From: Littorina saxatilis
Taxonomy: Eukaryota; Mollusca; Gastropoda; Littorinimorpha; Littorinidae
Length of the DNA stretch: 64,000 nt
NCBI RefSeq assembly: GCF_037325665.1
Contig: NC_090246.1
Location: 54,962,547 to 55,026,546, forward strand
Direction: 5' to 3'
The notes under the pieces were generated by a model. That model was given only the letters and a program-made list of their open reading frames with translations, was not told the origin of the DNA and did not search any database. The stretch's first letter is position 1. Each line of letters opens with the position of its first letter. Positions 34,320 through 46,350 of this stretch are shown piece after piece. The position numbers and the translations under genes are program-made.

Positions 34320-34700
34320 GCTTCAAATTGTCTCCCTTGTACCGACACTTTAGTACACAATTTGTGCATTCACTCGAGTTATTTCTTAAAGAAAATTACC
34401 CCCCAAAATTATTCAAAACAGTCTTTGACATATCTACAGTTTAATTAAAAGAAAAACTGTATTTTATTTTAAGTGATAAATAAATATAGACAAATCTTGG
34501 GAGTGTGCACAAACTGATCGGCTTGAACTCAAAAGTCGCAAGCAGGAATCTTCTGCAACTTTTGAGTTCAAGCCTGTCAGCTTGTGCACGGTCCCACAAT
34601 CAGTTCAATAAGAATTTTCCTTGATAATGCCTGGAAGAAAAAAAAGTAAGTAACAAATTTTGTTCAAACAAATTTGTTCAAGGGAGACAATTGGAATCAT
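34320..34700. repeat. Foldback repeat
   Basis: Outer arms CAAATTGTCTCCCTTG (34325) and its complement (about 34680), and an inner hairpin with CGGCTTGAACTCAAAAGT facing its complement (34525-34580). No coding content. It may extend some tens of bases each side. Confidence 0.6.
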
Positions 34701-34907
34701 GTTTTTTTAAATCAGTGAATTGCATTATAATTTCCTCAAAAAAATAACAAATAACTGTGAAATAAATTGAAAAAAAAGTGCTAACATTATTACCTTGATC
34801 AGATCGATGTGTATGACAAGGAATTTCTATGTTTGCTGATTTAGTTGTCCGGTAATGACTTTTTCATGCACGGGGCTTCCAAATTCACTCGCCGCTCTTT
34901 CTTTTTT

Positions 34908-35768
34908 ATATTTAGTCAAGTTTTGACTAAATATTTTAACATCGAGGGGGAATCGAAACGAGGGTCGTGGTGTATGTGCGTGTGTGTGTCTGTGTGTGTG
35001 TGTGTGTGTGTGTAGAGCGATTCAGACTAAACTACTGGACCGATCTTTATGAAATTTGACATGAGAGTTCCTGGGTTTGAAATCCCCGAACGTTTTTTTT
35101 CATTTTTTTGATAAATGTCTTTGATGACGTCATATCCGGCTTTTCGTGAAAGTTGAGGCGGCACTGTCACGCCCTCATTTTTCAACCAAATTGGTTGAAA
35201 TTTTGGTCAAGTAATTTTCGACGAAGCCCGGACTTCGGTATTGCATTTCAGCTTGGTGGCTTAAAAATTAATTAATGACTTTGGTCATTAAAAATCTGAA
35301 AATTGTAAAAAAAAATTTATAAAACGATCCAAATTTACGTTTATCTTATTCTCCATCATTTGCTGATTCCAAAAACATATAAATATGTTATATTCGGATT
35401 AAAAACAAGCTCTGAAAATTAAATATATAAAAATTATTATCAAAATTAAATTGTCCAAATCAATTTAAAAACACTTTCATCTTATTCCTTGTCGGTTCCT
35501 GATTCCAAAAACATATAGATATGATATGTTTGGATTAAAAACACGCTCAGAAAGTTAAAACAAAGAGAGGTACAGAAAAGCGTGCTATCCTTCTTAGCGC
35601 AACTACTACCCCGCTCTTCTTGTCAATTTCACTGCCTTTGCCATGAGCGGTGGACTGACGATGCTACGAGTATACGGTCTTGCTGAAAAATGGCATTGCG
35701 TTCAGTTTCATTCTGTGAGTTCGACAGCTACTTGACTAAATATTGTATTTTCGCCTTACGCGACTTGT
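34908..35768 (+). mobile_element. HLE1 copy D (Helentron-like)
   Basis: Full-length copy with T flanks; the arm starts ATATTTAGTCAAG. Closest to copy C in its interior. Confidence 0.65.
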
Positions 35769-36037
35769 TCTTTTCTTTATGTAACCGAGTGCCGTAACAC
35801 TACGATCACCTCGGGAAGCGAAGTGCAATCAAACAGGATTAAAAATGTTAGGGCTAATTTCAATTCTTAGCCCTATAAAAACTGTTATGCAAACCCGAAG
35901 GTTTCCATGAACATACAGACAATCGGAAACCACCAGACCCCATCACAAACAGAATTCTACAACCCACTGGTGTTGACTTTAAAAGGCCAACAACTCGGGT
36001 GCAGAGTCTGCTGTGAAAGGAGCGGTAGCCTCCTCTG

Positions 36038-36383
36038 TCACATTTATTTGGTGTTTAACGTCGTTTTCAACCACGAAGGTTATATCGCGACGGGGATAGA
36101 GCCACTTGTCAATTGTTTCTTGTTCACAAAAGCACTAATCAAAAATTTGCTCCAGGGGCTTGCAACGTAGTACAATGTATTACCTTACTGGGAGAATGCA
36201 AGTTTCCAGTACAAAGGACTTAACATTTCTTACATACTGCTTGACTAAAATCTTTACAAAAATTGACTATATTCTATACAAGAAACACTTAACAAGGGTA
36301 AAAAGAGAAACAGAATCCGTTAGTCGCCTCTTACGACATGCTGGGGAGCATCGGGTAAATTCTTCCCCCTAACCCGCGGGGGG
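36038..36383 (-). repeat. SINE-like retroposon R1, copy 2
   Basis: Same body as 8822-9198, from TATTTGGTGTTTAACGTCG to CCCGCGGGGGG; it lacks the G-rich spacer. No clear target duplication found. Confidence 0.65.
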
Positions 36384-37470
36384 TACTCGCCGCTCAAACG
36401 CTCATGTCTGCACCAACATTCACACACGTCCATATCGGCACATTCATAAGGGATGGTGACAACACGCTCTTGAACAACAAACATGGCACAAAACGAATGA
36501 ACATTTCAAACATTTCGCTATTGAATCAAATCATCAGTACATGGATATCAAATCATAAAACATCTCACAAAATACCTCCTTGCCATTCCGAAGTTGAAGA
36601 AGAACACAGTCCGGCATTACACGCACTACACTTTCATCACTGAGAATCGCTGTTCACAATACATGTCCTCGGCTCCGATACGTTCTCCGAATAATACACG
36701 AAAGTCAGTCCTCAGTGGATGATGGTATAGTCCGTATGAAGCCGAAACACTTCTTACTATCCTCTGACACAAGTTCTTATCAGCTTCCACAATCTTCTGT
36801 CTTAGCTGCAGGCATTTAACAAATTAAACCTGAACTCACACACCGTGGTGACAGCACTACGTACCCTCCCTCGCTGTAAACAAAGTACTGATTTTACCTG
36901 TCCATATCGAAACTACATACATTTTTCACTTGACAGAACAGGTAACTAACTTAATTAACTGGTATTGGAAAAAAATATCACACCTTGAAAACCCTACTTC
37001 AGTATATCATAACTATAATTATGCAGCCTTCAAACGGTTGGTACCGGTTGTTGAAGATCTCTTAGTCGCGCTTCCTTGCATCCGGACTTCTTGGGTCAAA
37101 ACTGAGGCCTTGAAGAGTCGTCCGGGGAAACTTGTCTTGTCTTGAAGCATACCTGAAAATGAATTTTTTTTTTTTTTACTTGACACTGAAGCAAATCTTA
37201 TGACTTTCTTTTGTGCATTGTTGATGGTGAATGCATGTTAATTTATTTTTAATATACTTTCTTATGTGATAACCAATGTACTATATTTTCTCAGGACAAA
37301 GAACAAATGTTTATTTTGAATGTTTTATGTATGTTATTATTACGGACACAAACGCTCAGCAATGTAATTTCTCTTTTAGAGATTAATAAAGTTATTGTAT
37401 TGTATTGTATTGTATTGTATTGTAAATGCTAAAACAAGTTGCGCCAGTCTGTCAAACTCACATGTATAAC
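36384..37470. other. Intergenic; possible minus-strand exon and a TATTG tail
   Basis: A 43-codon minus-strand frame at 37150-37019 (starting MLQDKTSFPGRLF, ending NRLKAA-stop) is preceded by a good acceptor CATTTTCAG|GT; I cannot assign it. A (TATTG)n tail at 37397-37424 after ATTTCTCTTTTAGAGATTAA marks a retroposon end that recurs, inverted, at 48770-48895. The rest is featureless. Confidence 0.3.
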
Positions 37471-37909
37471 TGTGACCCCACAAATAATCTTTTTATTTTT
37501 GTTATGACAAAGATAATTATTATTATTTGTGTGTCATTTATTACTCATTTATTATTACTGCATATAATTGTTCTGTCATTGCATGCATAGTAGTTCTAGC
37601 ATCTTAGTATTATAACGTTTTTATATTGTATTGTACATGTACTGCTATGAGTATGTGTCCTTATTCCCTTCCCTGTAGCAGACGAATTATTTCCCTTACT
37701 CTATGTTTCTATGCACTGGCTGGACTATAAGTCCCTAGCCTGCTGCTATCAGGGAGCCTGACTTGTTTATATCAGCACCTTGTCACCTCAGCGACAAAGA
37801 CATGCGTAGGAAGCTAACTTGGATGTTGTTGGTTTTTTTTTATTATTTTAGCTCCAGCTTTTAATTAGTTGAAAGTAGAATAATGAGATTGTAACAGGAT
37901 GAGATTATG

Positions 37910-37989
<80 letters not shown>

Positions 37990-38676
37990 TCTCTTTGTCT
38001 CTAATTCTTGTACTGGGTTTCGCATCCTTTTTCTCACGCACGGTGCTTATCGCTGTCAACGCTAGTTAGTTCTGGCACGTGAGATATCGTAGATGCCGGG
38101 GTGTTTCCCGTGCAGAGGTCGTTGGTTTCTTTGGCATCATTATTTGTAGAATCAGCAAAAAGGCCAAATTCTCATGAATATGCATGGCGTATTGATAATG
38201 ATTATTGTATTGTTTAAATTCACATTGTTATAAGGGTTGAAGAGAATAATAGGCTGCATAAGTCATGTAATGTTTTGATACATATATTTTTATAGTTTGT
38301 TTTTGAAGAGAAATTGGGATTTCTCTGTGGAATGAAGGGACTATGTTTTAGGCGTAGTAACTGGATAGGTAATTGGTTCCTGATATCCTCGGTTGTGGCG
38401 CGAATATCTTTCTTTGTTTTCCTGACTCCGAAACCATAAGACGTTTTTTTGCCAATTCTGTTCCCAGAGGTGAATTTGTAACTTGTGTCCTGCACAAGAA
38501 GTCAGCATGGTGTAGCCTGAGCGAGCTGTTCACACAGGAGATGTCGACCGTGACCGACAGGAAATTGTCCTGAGGCTGTAAAATAAAAGAAGAACAAGAA
38601 GATGGGAGTTTGAGTCCACCACCCTCCGCCTATCTCCCCTTCTGCCTCTTCTGTTTCTGTTGGCCATCTGGTCACA
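37471..38676 (+). repeat. 5' LTR
   Basis: 1206 bp, TG...CA ends with a 7-bp inverted terminal match. Contains (CTGT)n/(CT)n tracts at 37912-37985. The sequence just after it (from 38677) is the expected primer-binding region. Confidence 0.9.
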
Positions 38677-38927
38677 GAAAATGGCGTCGCCGGACAGGAT
38701 CGAGCAGCCTCAGGACGCGGGACGACACCAGCCCCACACGACACGACATCGGTCACGGTCACGGTCAGGATTGAATGTTTTTGTGAATGAAATGGCATGT
38801 TGATGCTATGACGTCCGATGTGCTCTGTTTGTAATTTTCTGTTGAATGCTGTCAGTCTCGTTGATATTTTATAGCCTTGATTTTGTCAGTTAGTGTATTT
38901 TGTATTTAGCGCAGTTATCATTTAACC

Positions 38928-39809
38928 ATGTCTGACTCAGAGGAAGAAGTCACTTTTAGTCTTGGAACTTTAGCACAGGAGATAGAAGACTTAAAACGTA
39001 GTCAGCGTGTGATAGTGGTTCCAAAGGAAAGACAAGTTAGCAAGTTCACAGGAAATACTCAACAGGTGGCAGTGAGAGACTTTAAAGAGGAAGTTTTAGC
39101 TGCATATAAAGCGCAGGCTATTGATGACGAAGAGGACAAGATAAACTTTTTGTGGAGCCATGTATCCCGTTCTGTCAAAGAAGAACTTCACTGTCACCCA
39201 AAGCTCGATAGGGAAACCGCAGATGACATTTTTTGCATTTTAGAAAATGTGTATGGGGACAAACGTACTGTGTGCCAACTGCTGACAATATTTAACAGCG
39301 CTTATCAGCGCCCTGGAGAGGCTGTTAGGGACTTTGCCAATAGATTAAACAGAGCATTTATGGATCTGACGGCAAGACAGAAGATGGAGAAGCAGGCGCC
39401 ATTGGGAGATGCGGTACTGCGGGATCACTTTCTAGATCGCCTGAGTGACAAACTGCCAGCGAAACATCTTCGAGAGGCGGCTCACAACAACCCAGACCTC
39501 ACCTTCTTTGAGGCAAGGGAAGGAGCCATCCGATGGACGAATGGCGAGGAGCTTGGAGAGTCGGCCTCAAGCAACGCTGCAGCTGCGTCAACCGACACCG
39601 ACAGAACGGTGAGAGAACTGACCAAGGAAGTGGAACGCCTCAGGTCAGAGCTAGCGGAGCTGAAAGAACACGCGTCGAAACAACAAAGGGGAGTCAACAG
39701 ACCAAGACTAGAGTTCACGAAAGACGGAAGACCCATATGCCTCCAGTGCAGATCTCCTGGCCATATTCGTAGATTCTGTACAGCGGGAAACGGGGCCCTT
39801 CCGCAGTGA
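38928..39809 (+). CDS. gag: gag polyprotein of the LTR element
   Basis: 293 codons. An N-terminal acidic/coiled segment, a central retrotransposon-gag capsid-like region (SAYQRPGEAVRDFANRLN), a second coiled coil, and a C-terminal CCHC zinc knuckle CLQCRSPGHIRRFC for RNA binding. The family uses gag to form the intracellular particle. Pol follows in an overlapping frame, as many members express pol by frameshifting. Confidence 0.88.
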   Translation: MSDSEEEVTFSLGTLAQEIEDLKRSQRVIVVPKERQVSKFTGNTQQVAVRDFKEEVLAAYKAQAIDDEEDKINFLWSHVSRSVKEELHCHPKLDRETADDIFCILENVYGDKRTVCQLLTIFNSAYQRPGEAVRDFANRLNRAFMDLTARQKMEKQAPLGDAVLRDHFLDRLSDKLPAKHLREAAHNNPDLTFFEAREGAIRWTNGEELGESASSNAAAASTDTDRTVRELTKEVERLRSELAELKEHASKQQRGVNRPRLEFTKDGRPICLQCRSPGHIRRFCTAGNGALPQ

Positions 39810-42800
39810 AGAGTCGAGCTGTGGAAGATCTGGCGCAGGACTCAATGAAGAAGCTGGTAGGACTTTCCCCGACATTACCGGTTAAGATCAAGGGACACGA
39901 GATCATGGCGCTGATCGATACCGGCTCTCAAGTCAGCATGATTTCGGAAGCCGTTTTCAGGCAGCTGTTCGGAGTGAGCAGCCAGAGACCGCGACCAGTC
40001 GAGGGAGTGTTGAGAGTTACCGCTGCAAATGGTCTGGAGGTGCCGTATGTCGGATATGTCGAGGTAGACATAGAGGTCTCCGGCCAGGTCATTCGGGATA
40101 GAGGTATTCTCATCACGCCAACGAGAGAAGAGTCTCATCAGGCCATCATCGGCATGAATGTCCTGCAGGAGCTCCCTACTGGAGTGCTACCACTGCCACA
40201 AACGGTACGAGGACTGGCCAGAGTAGCAAGAGGGGGGAAGCCCCAGTATGTTCCGCCCCGATCAACAGCGACCATCAGAGCAACAGGAATAGGGAACCAG
40301 AAGAAAGGACAGAAACCGACAGAGGTTCTAGTTGAAGCACTTAGCGACAGTCAGATCAAAGGATTGATGGTAGCTAGTACTCTTAGTTTAGTTCAAGGGA
40401 ACAGCATTTTTGTCCAGGTTGTCAACATAACTGATGAAGGAATCGTCTTGAATCAAGGAACAGTGATAGGAAAGATTCAAGATATTCTAGGTGAAGTGCA
40501 TACAGGATTTGCTAGTGTAGATGTTACCTGCAATAGGATCCACGTGTCTACTAACAACGCAAGTGTCAATACAGCCAGCGGACGATGCTGCCCCGTAGAT
40601 CTCGACGGTGCAGAGTGTACCCCCGAGGAGAGAAGGCAACTGCGAGACCTGGTCAACAAGAATGTGGACATGTTTTTTCAGGACGATGACGATCTCGGAT
40701 CTACGGAGAGAGTGCAGCACCACATCCATCTTCGAGACCAGCGCCCGGTATCTGCGCCATTCAGACGTATACCCCCTTCGCAGTTGGATGAAGTGAAAAA
40801 GCACATTCAGACGCTTCTGGACAAAAAGATTGTGCAAAAGAGCTCCAGCCCATACGCGTCTCCTGTAGTCATCGTACGCAAGAAAGACAACTCCATCCGT
40901 CTGTGCGTTGACTACCGCAAGCTGAACGAGAAGACGATCCCCGACGCATATCCACTACCCCGAATCGACGATTCTCTAGATGCGTTGGGTGGAGCAAAAC
41001 TCTTCTCGACGCTTGATCTCGCCAGTGGCTATCATCAAGTCGCGATGAGCCCCGCCGATCGAGAGAAAACTGCCTTCTGTACACCGTTCGGATTGTTCGA
41101 ATATCTTCGCATGCCGATGGGGTTATCGACAGCGCCTGCCACGTTTCAGCGTCTAATGCAGAGCACGATGAACGATTTAGTTTTCCAGATACTCTTGATC
41201 TACCTCGACGATCTCCTGGTGTACAGTCGTGACTTCCCTGAACACCTCCAGCGGCTGCAGGTGGTGTTTGATCGACTCCGAGAGGTGGGACTGAAGCTGA
41301 ATCCACGGAAGTGCAACCTAGCGAGATCCAGCGTAGAGTTCCTGGGGTACACCGTCTCAGGCCAGGGCATTGCAACCTCCGAGTCCAAGGTGAACGCAGT
41401 CAAGGCATGGCCAACGCCTAGGACGGTCAAGGACGTGCGTTCATTCTTGGGGCTAGCCAGCTACTACAGGCGCTTTGTGAAGGGGTTCTCCAAGATTGCC
41501 AGTCCACTACACCAGCTGGTCGCAGACCATCTCAAAAGAAAGAAGACTGCCGTTGAGTGGAAACCAGTGCACCAGGAGGCGTTTGACCTGCTCAAATCGG
41601 CGCTCGTCTCATCCCCGGTGCTCGGCTTCGCAGACTTCGCCCAGCCCTTCATCCTGGAAACTGATGCCAGCTTGCATGGACTGGGTGCGGTACTGAGTCA
41701 GGAGCAGAACGGCCAGAAACGGGTGATCGCCTACGCCAGCCGCACTCTGCGAGGAGGGGAGAAGAACACCACGAAGTACGGGAGCCTGAAGCTGGAGTTG
41801 CTCGCACTTAAGTGGGCCATGTGCGAGAAATTCAGGCACTATCTTCTAGGTTCCAAGACCAGCGCCTATACTGACAACAACCCCCTTAGCCATCTGAAGA
41901 CAGCCAAGCTGGGCGCCATAGAACAGCGTTGGGCTGCGGAGCTGGCTTGTTTTGACTTCGTCATCAAGTACCGTGCCGGCAGAGAGAACGCCAACGCAGA
42001 TGCACTCAGCAGATACCCCAGGGAAACCGACACTACCAACAGTGATGACGACAACCTGGTAGCCATCTCTTGCACCCAACAGGTGAGAGCAGAGAAGATG
42101 GTCGTGCATCTAGCTTCGGCTCCGGAGCTGGGCGACATTGACCGGGCACACGACGGTGCCAAGAAGGTGAAAATTGAAGTTCCAGAGGCCAGTCCCTTCC
42201 TTTCTATCCAGCCGGACGAGCTCGCACAGATGCAGAGGGATGATATTACCATTGCGGCAATCCTGCCGTATGTAGGAAAAGAGCGCCCGGGGGGAAGATA
42301 CATTGCAGAGATGAATAGAAAGGCGAGGGCTCTGTTGCGGCAGCTGGGGAAACTCAGGATGGATAATGGAGTCCTCTACTGCCGCGTTGTCGACCCAATC
42401 CAGGGAACTCTTAACCAGCTTGTAGTACCCGAGCGCCTTCATGACACTTTCCTGGAACTTTGCCACCAGAGGTGTGGGCATCAAGGGACCGAACGAACTC
42501 TTCAGATCCTGCAGCGTCGAGCATTCTGGCCAAACATGCACCTGACGGTCAACGAGTGGTGCAGATTCTGCGAGCGTTGTCAGAGGTCGAAGAAGGGAAG
42601 CAAAGGAAAATCACCCATGGGACACGTACTTGCCACCAAGCCCTTGGAGGTCATTGCCATCGATTTCACTGTACTTGAGCCCTCCAGCAGCGGAAAGGAA
42701 AACGTTCTGGTGATCACGGACGTGTTCACCAAGTACACCGTGGCCGTGCCGACCACCGACCAGACCGCAACCACAGTAGCCAAGACCCTAGTCAACAACT

Positions 42801-43783
42801 GGTTTGTGCGATATGGCGTTCCGCAGCGAATCCACTCAGACAAAGGGCGGTGCTTTGAAGCGGAGCTGATCATGCAGTTGTGTGAACATTACGGCATTGA
42901 AAAGAGTCGCACAACATCCTATAACCCAGCTGGGAACGGACAAGTGGAGAGATTTAATCGGACCCTTCATGACCTGTTGCGGACTCTGAGCGTTGAGCAG
43001 AAGCGGCGGTGGCCCGAACATCTGGGCGAGTTGGTGCAAGTTTACAACTGCACTCCCCACTCTTCAACAGGTTTTTCACCACATTACCTGCTGTTTGGGC
43101 GCGAGCCCCATCTCCCGCTGGACCTCTTCCTCGGTGAAGAGCCCGACCGACGGGAGGAGGTCCGACCAATGGACTGGTTGGCGGGGCACGTCCAACGGTT
43201 GAAGATGGCTCATGACAGAGCTGGGGAGCGGCAGAGGGAAGCGGCAGCGAGGAGGAAGGAGCGCCATGACAGAGGAATTGTCGCCCCCGATCTTTGCCCG
43301 GGAGATCTTGTCGTCACCCGTCAACGGTTCAAGTCCCGAGCAAAGATCCAAGACTTCTGGGGGGAACGCCTTTTCGTTGTCAAGGAAGTGCCCGGACAGA
43401 ACGGAGGCCCATACCTCATCGCTCCTCGTGATGGGCTCAGCGACCCCAAGCGTGTGACAAGAAATGAAATCCGCCAGTACTTCGAGCGACCCACAGTGCA
43501 ACCACTTGGAACTATGGAGGCACCGACTGTTGAGGCCCATAGGGAACCTGAGCCGACCACCACAGAGTATCTGGAGTGGCATATCATCTTGCCATCCGAG
43601 CCCGTTTCCAAGATCCCTGTCAGAGTGACCCCACCCCCTCCAGTCAGGCAACCTCCAGTTGCGCGACCAACAGCAACAGCCCCACCACCGCCTGTAGTAC
43701 CTCCTGTTGTGCGACCTGCTGCACCTGCGCCCTTGCGTCGGTCAACCAGAACTGCAAAAGGGATGACGAAACCCTGGAACTGA
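39806..43783 (+). CDS. pol: pol polyprotein of the LTR element
   Basis: About 1325 codons. Aspartic protease motif LIDTGSQVSM near residue 38; reverse transcriptase about 310-500 with YLDDLLVYS near 466; RNase H from about 610 (LETDASLHGLGAVLSQ); integrase zinc finger (H..H, CRFCERC) about 880-930 and the DDE core to about 1070; a Pro-rich tail. No chromodomain recognised at the C-terminus. Annotated as part of the mobile fossil, not a host gene. Confidence 0.92.
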   Translation: MKSRAVEDLAQDSMKKLVGLSPTLPVKIKGHEIMALIDTGSQVSMISEAVFRQLFGVSSQRPRPVEGVLRVTAANGLEVPYVGYVEVDIEVSGQVIRDRGILITPTREESHQAIIGMNVLQELPTGVLPLPQTVRGLARVARGGKPQYVPPRSTATIRATGIGNQKKGQKPTEVLVEALSDSQIKGLMVASTLSLVQGNSIFVQVVNITDEGIVLNQGTVIGKIQDILGEVHTGFASVDVTCNRIHVSTNNASVNTASGRCCPVDLDGAECTPEERRQLRDLVNKNVDMFFQDDDDLGSTERVQHHIHLRDQRPVSAPFRRIPPSQLDEVKKHIQTLLDKKIVQKSSSPYASPVVIVRKKDNSIRLCVDYRKLNEKTIPDAYPLPRIDDSLDALGGAKLFSTLDLASGYHQVAMSPADREKTAFCTPFGLFEYLRMPMGLSTAPATFQRLMQSTMNDLVFQILLIYLDDLLVYSRDFPEHLQRLQVVFDRLREVGLKLNPRKCNLARSSVEFLGYTVSGQGIATSESKVNAVKAWPTPRTVKDVRSFLGLASYYRRFVKGFSKIASPLHQLVADHLKRKKTAVEWKPVHQEAFDLLKSALVSSPVLGFADFAQPFILETDASLHGLGAVLSQEQNGQKRVIAYASRTLRGGEKNTTKYGSLKLELLALKWAMCEKFRHYLLGSKTSAYTDNNPLSHLKTAKLGAIEQRWAAELACFDFVIKYRAGRENANADALSRYPRETDTTNSDDDNLVAISCTQQVRAEKMVVHLASAPELGDIDRAHDGAKKVKIEVPEASPFLSIQPDELAQMQRDDITIAAILPYVGKERPGGRYIAEMNRKARALLRQLGKLRMDNGVLYCRVVDPIQGTLNQLVVPERLHDTFLELCHQRCGHQGTERTLQILQRRAFWPNMHLTVNEWCRFCERCQRSKKGSKGKSPMGHVLATKPLEVIAIDFTVLEPSSSGKENVLVITDVFTKYTVAVPTTDQTATTVAKTLVNNWFVRYGVPQRIHSDKGRCFEAELIMQLCEHYGIEKSRTTSYNPAGNGQVERFNRTLHDLLRTLSVEQKRRWPEHLGELVQVYNCTPHSSTGFSPHYLLFGREPHLPLDLFLGEEPDRREEVRPMDWLAGHVQRLKMAHDRAGERQREAAARRKERHDRGIVAPDLCPGDLVVTRQRFKSRAKIQDFWGERLFVVKEVPGQNGGPYLIAPRDGLSDPKRVTRNEIRQYFERPTVQPLGTMEAPTVEAHREPEPTTTEYLEWHIILPSEPVSKIPVRVTPPPPVRQPPVARPTATAPPPPVVPPVVRPAAPAPLRRSTRTAKGMTKPWN

Positions 43784-44711
43784 TTCTTTCCGGACTCTTT
43801 GTGGTTTTTTTTTTCTTTTCAGTTTGTGTTATTTGATTTGATGCATTGCTTATTTTGTATTTTATTTTTGTAACCTGAGGAGTAGTACTGATTGTTGTCA
43901 GTAGGCTTGATTATTTCATGACTGCGTGTCTCTGAGGATTGTTAACTTGACGTGTCTTGTAAGTTAACAAGTTGTGTTGCTCCGCTGAGCGAGAAGTTGC
44001 CAGATGTTGTTCAGATCAGTTGCTGTTGCATTGACTAGGCAAATTATCAGAAAGGATGTTGTCTTGCTAATGTGGTCTAACACATCCAGTAACTGACTGT
44101 CAGTCATTTGAGAATAACAGAATAGTGGTTCTGTGGAAGTGACATAGTATTTCTGAAGATTGTTTACTGCAAACCTTAAATGGACAGTATAAATATCAAT
44201 AGCGTAAAGCTCAGAAATACTTATTGTCAAGATGTATGGGTACCAGATTCACCCATGGTAGATCTGGAGTATTTTCTTCAATTTTCTTGTCCATGGGTAC
44301 ATTTAAAGATGTCCATGCTACATGTTAGGTTTAAATACCAATGAAGATTTGCTCGGTATGTGTGAAGGTTTTCACAGCGTGGTTAGTTGTACCTGTTTAT
44401 GATTTCAGCTGAAATCCAGATTATTATTTTTGAGGCGGTTGAAACTACCAGAACATGTGGTTGTTGACCACATTGTGTTTTGCGTTTTCTTGTCATTTTC
44501 ATGTGTTGACATTGCCTTGTCAGCTTCTTGTTTTTATACTGTACCTAATATCACTCATGTTTTGGATGACAATGGTGCATTCAGTCAACTTTGCTTTTTA
44601 TGTAATCACGCGTTGTTGGGGTTAAAGTCAAGGTGTCTGTTTTCAAACATGTATTTTGCATAGTATTGTAGGATAATTTTATGGAGACCATAAATTCAAG
44701 CTGGGGAGATG
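43784..44711 (+). other. Non-coding spacer before the 3' LTR
   Basis: About 0.9 kb internal to the element. Short frames here show no signal peptide or other protein hallmarks. Confidence 0.6.
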
Positions 44712-45113
44712 TGTGACCCCACAAATAATCTTTTTATTTTTGTTATGACAAAGATAATTATTATTATTTGTGTGTCATTTATTACTCATTTATTATTACT
44801 GCATATAATTGTTCTGTCATTGCATGCATAGTAGTTCTAGCATCTTAGTATTATGAGTATGTGTCCTTATTCCCTTCCCTGTAGCAGACGAATTATTTCC
44901 CTTACTCTATGTTTCTATGCACTGGCTGGACTATAAGTCCCTAGCCTGCTGCTATCAGGGAGCCTGACTTGTTTATATCAGCACCTTGTCACCTCAGCGA
45001 CAAAGACATGCGTAGGAAGCTAACTTGGATGTTGTTGGTTTTTTAATTATTTTAGCTCCAGCTTTTAATTAGTTGAAAGTAGAATAATGAGATTGTAACA
45101 GGATGAGATTATG

Positions 45114-45185
<72 letters not shown>

Positions 45186-45872
45186 TCTCTTTGTCTCTAA
45201 TTCTTGTACTGGGTTTCGCATCCTTTTTCTCACGCACGGTGCTTATCGCTGTCAACGCTAGTTAGTTCTGGCACGTGAGATATCGTAGATGCCGGGGTGT
45301 TTCCCGTGCAGAGGTCGTTGGTTTCTTTGGCATCATTATTTGTAGAATCAGCAAAAAGGCCAAATTCTCATGAATATGCATGGCGTATTGATAATGATTA
45401 TTGTATTGTTTAAATTCACATTGTTATAAGGGTTGAAGAGAATAATAGGCTGCATAAGTCATGTAATGTTTTGATACATATATTTTTATAGTTTGTTTTT
45501 GAAGAGAAATTGGGATTTCTCTGTAGAATGAAGGGACTATGTTTTAGGCGTAGTAACTGGATAGGTAATTGGTTCCTGATATCTTCGGTTGTGGCGCGAA
45601 TATCTTTCTTTGTTTTCCTGACTCCGAAACCATAAGACGTTTTTTTGCCAATTCTGTTCCCAGAGGTGAATTTGTAACTTGTGTCCTGCACAAGAAGTCA
45701 GCATGGTGTAGCCTGAGCGAGCTGTTCACACAGGAGATGTCGACCGTGACCGACAGGAAATTGTCCTGAGGCTGTAAAATAAAAGAAGAACAAGAAGATG
45801 GGAGTTTGAGTCCACCACCCTCCGCCTATCTCCCCTTCTGCCTCTTCTGTTTCTGTTGGCCATCTGGTCACA
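44712..45872 (+). repeat. 3' LTR
   Basis: 1161 bp, nearly identical to the 5' LTR; shorter mainly by one indel of about 30 bp and tract length. Confidence 0.9.
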
Positions 45873-46302
45873 TAACGATACTGAACGCAGTAGGCTACAT
45901 TTTACAAGGACAATGCTTAGCTGAAAACCAGCATCCACGTCGAATAAGGTAAGTGGCAACCCAGCATAGCGCAGTAGCAAAACTGTCCCACAGGAAATCA
46001 CGCTTCCCTGTGTTTAAAAACAAAATCTGTTTAACTTTCTAAGCTTGTAGCCCTGAAAGTCAAAAAAATGATGCACTAGCCTCTGGCTAGTGATTCTGAA
46101 AACGTACCAGCCAGAGAGCAAATTTTACGAACCAAACCAACAATTTGATTCAGCATCTTCACTCGCATAATTTGGCGAGTAGATGAACACTTCTACTCAC
46201 CAGTTGCATGCTTCTACTCACTATGGCGACTAAAATACTTGCCACTTTCAGGGCTGGTTTGTTTCCAACCTAAACATAATGTAGTTTTCCAGAAATTGCT
46301 CT
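45873..46302. other. Intergenic, nothing recognised
   Basis: Small inverted words (CTAGCCTCTGGCTAG near 46077; ACTCGC..GCGAGT near 46161) but no gene or clear mobile element. Confidence 0.35.
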
Positions 46303-46350
46303 ACACGCAAACATACACCAACGTCCTCGTCTCTTGACTAAATGTAAAAT
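46303..46350 (-). mobile_element. HLE1 5'-end remnant
   Basis: About 50 bp matching only the 5' end of HLE1 in reverse (CTCTACACGCAAACATACACC..TTGACTAAATGT), directly beside the start of the TIR block that follows. Confidence 0.5.

Larger units (their letters stand above)
37471..45872 (+). mobile_element. Ty3/Gypsy-type LTR retrotransposon, whole-looking
   Basis: An 8.4-kb element with direct LTRs (37471-38676 and 44712-45872) that begin TGTGACC and end GGTCACA. A TAAC target duplication flanks it. Order: LTR, gag (38928-39809), pol (39806-43783: protease, RT, RNase H, integrase), then about 0.9 kb non-coding and a purine-rich tract AAGCTGGGGAGATG before the 3' LTR. No envelope gene. The domain order with integrase last marks the Ty3/Gypsy (Metaviridae) group; clade not resolved. 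The LTRs differ by only a few substitutions, microsatellite length and one indel of about 30 bp, so insertion is recent. It looks whole. Confidence 0.93.

Noticed and set aside
40869-43651. Several minus-strand frames of 100-190 codons over pol
   Set aside because: Antisense shadows of a GC-rich coding region with strong RT/integrase motifs on the plus strand.
43964-44663. Short frames between pol and the 3' LTR as an envelope gene
   Set aside because: No signal peptide, cleavage site or membrane anchor; opposite strands; treated as non-coding spacer.
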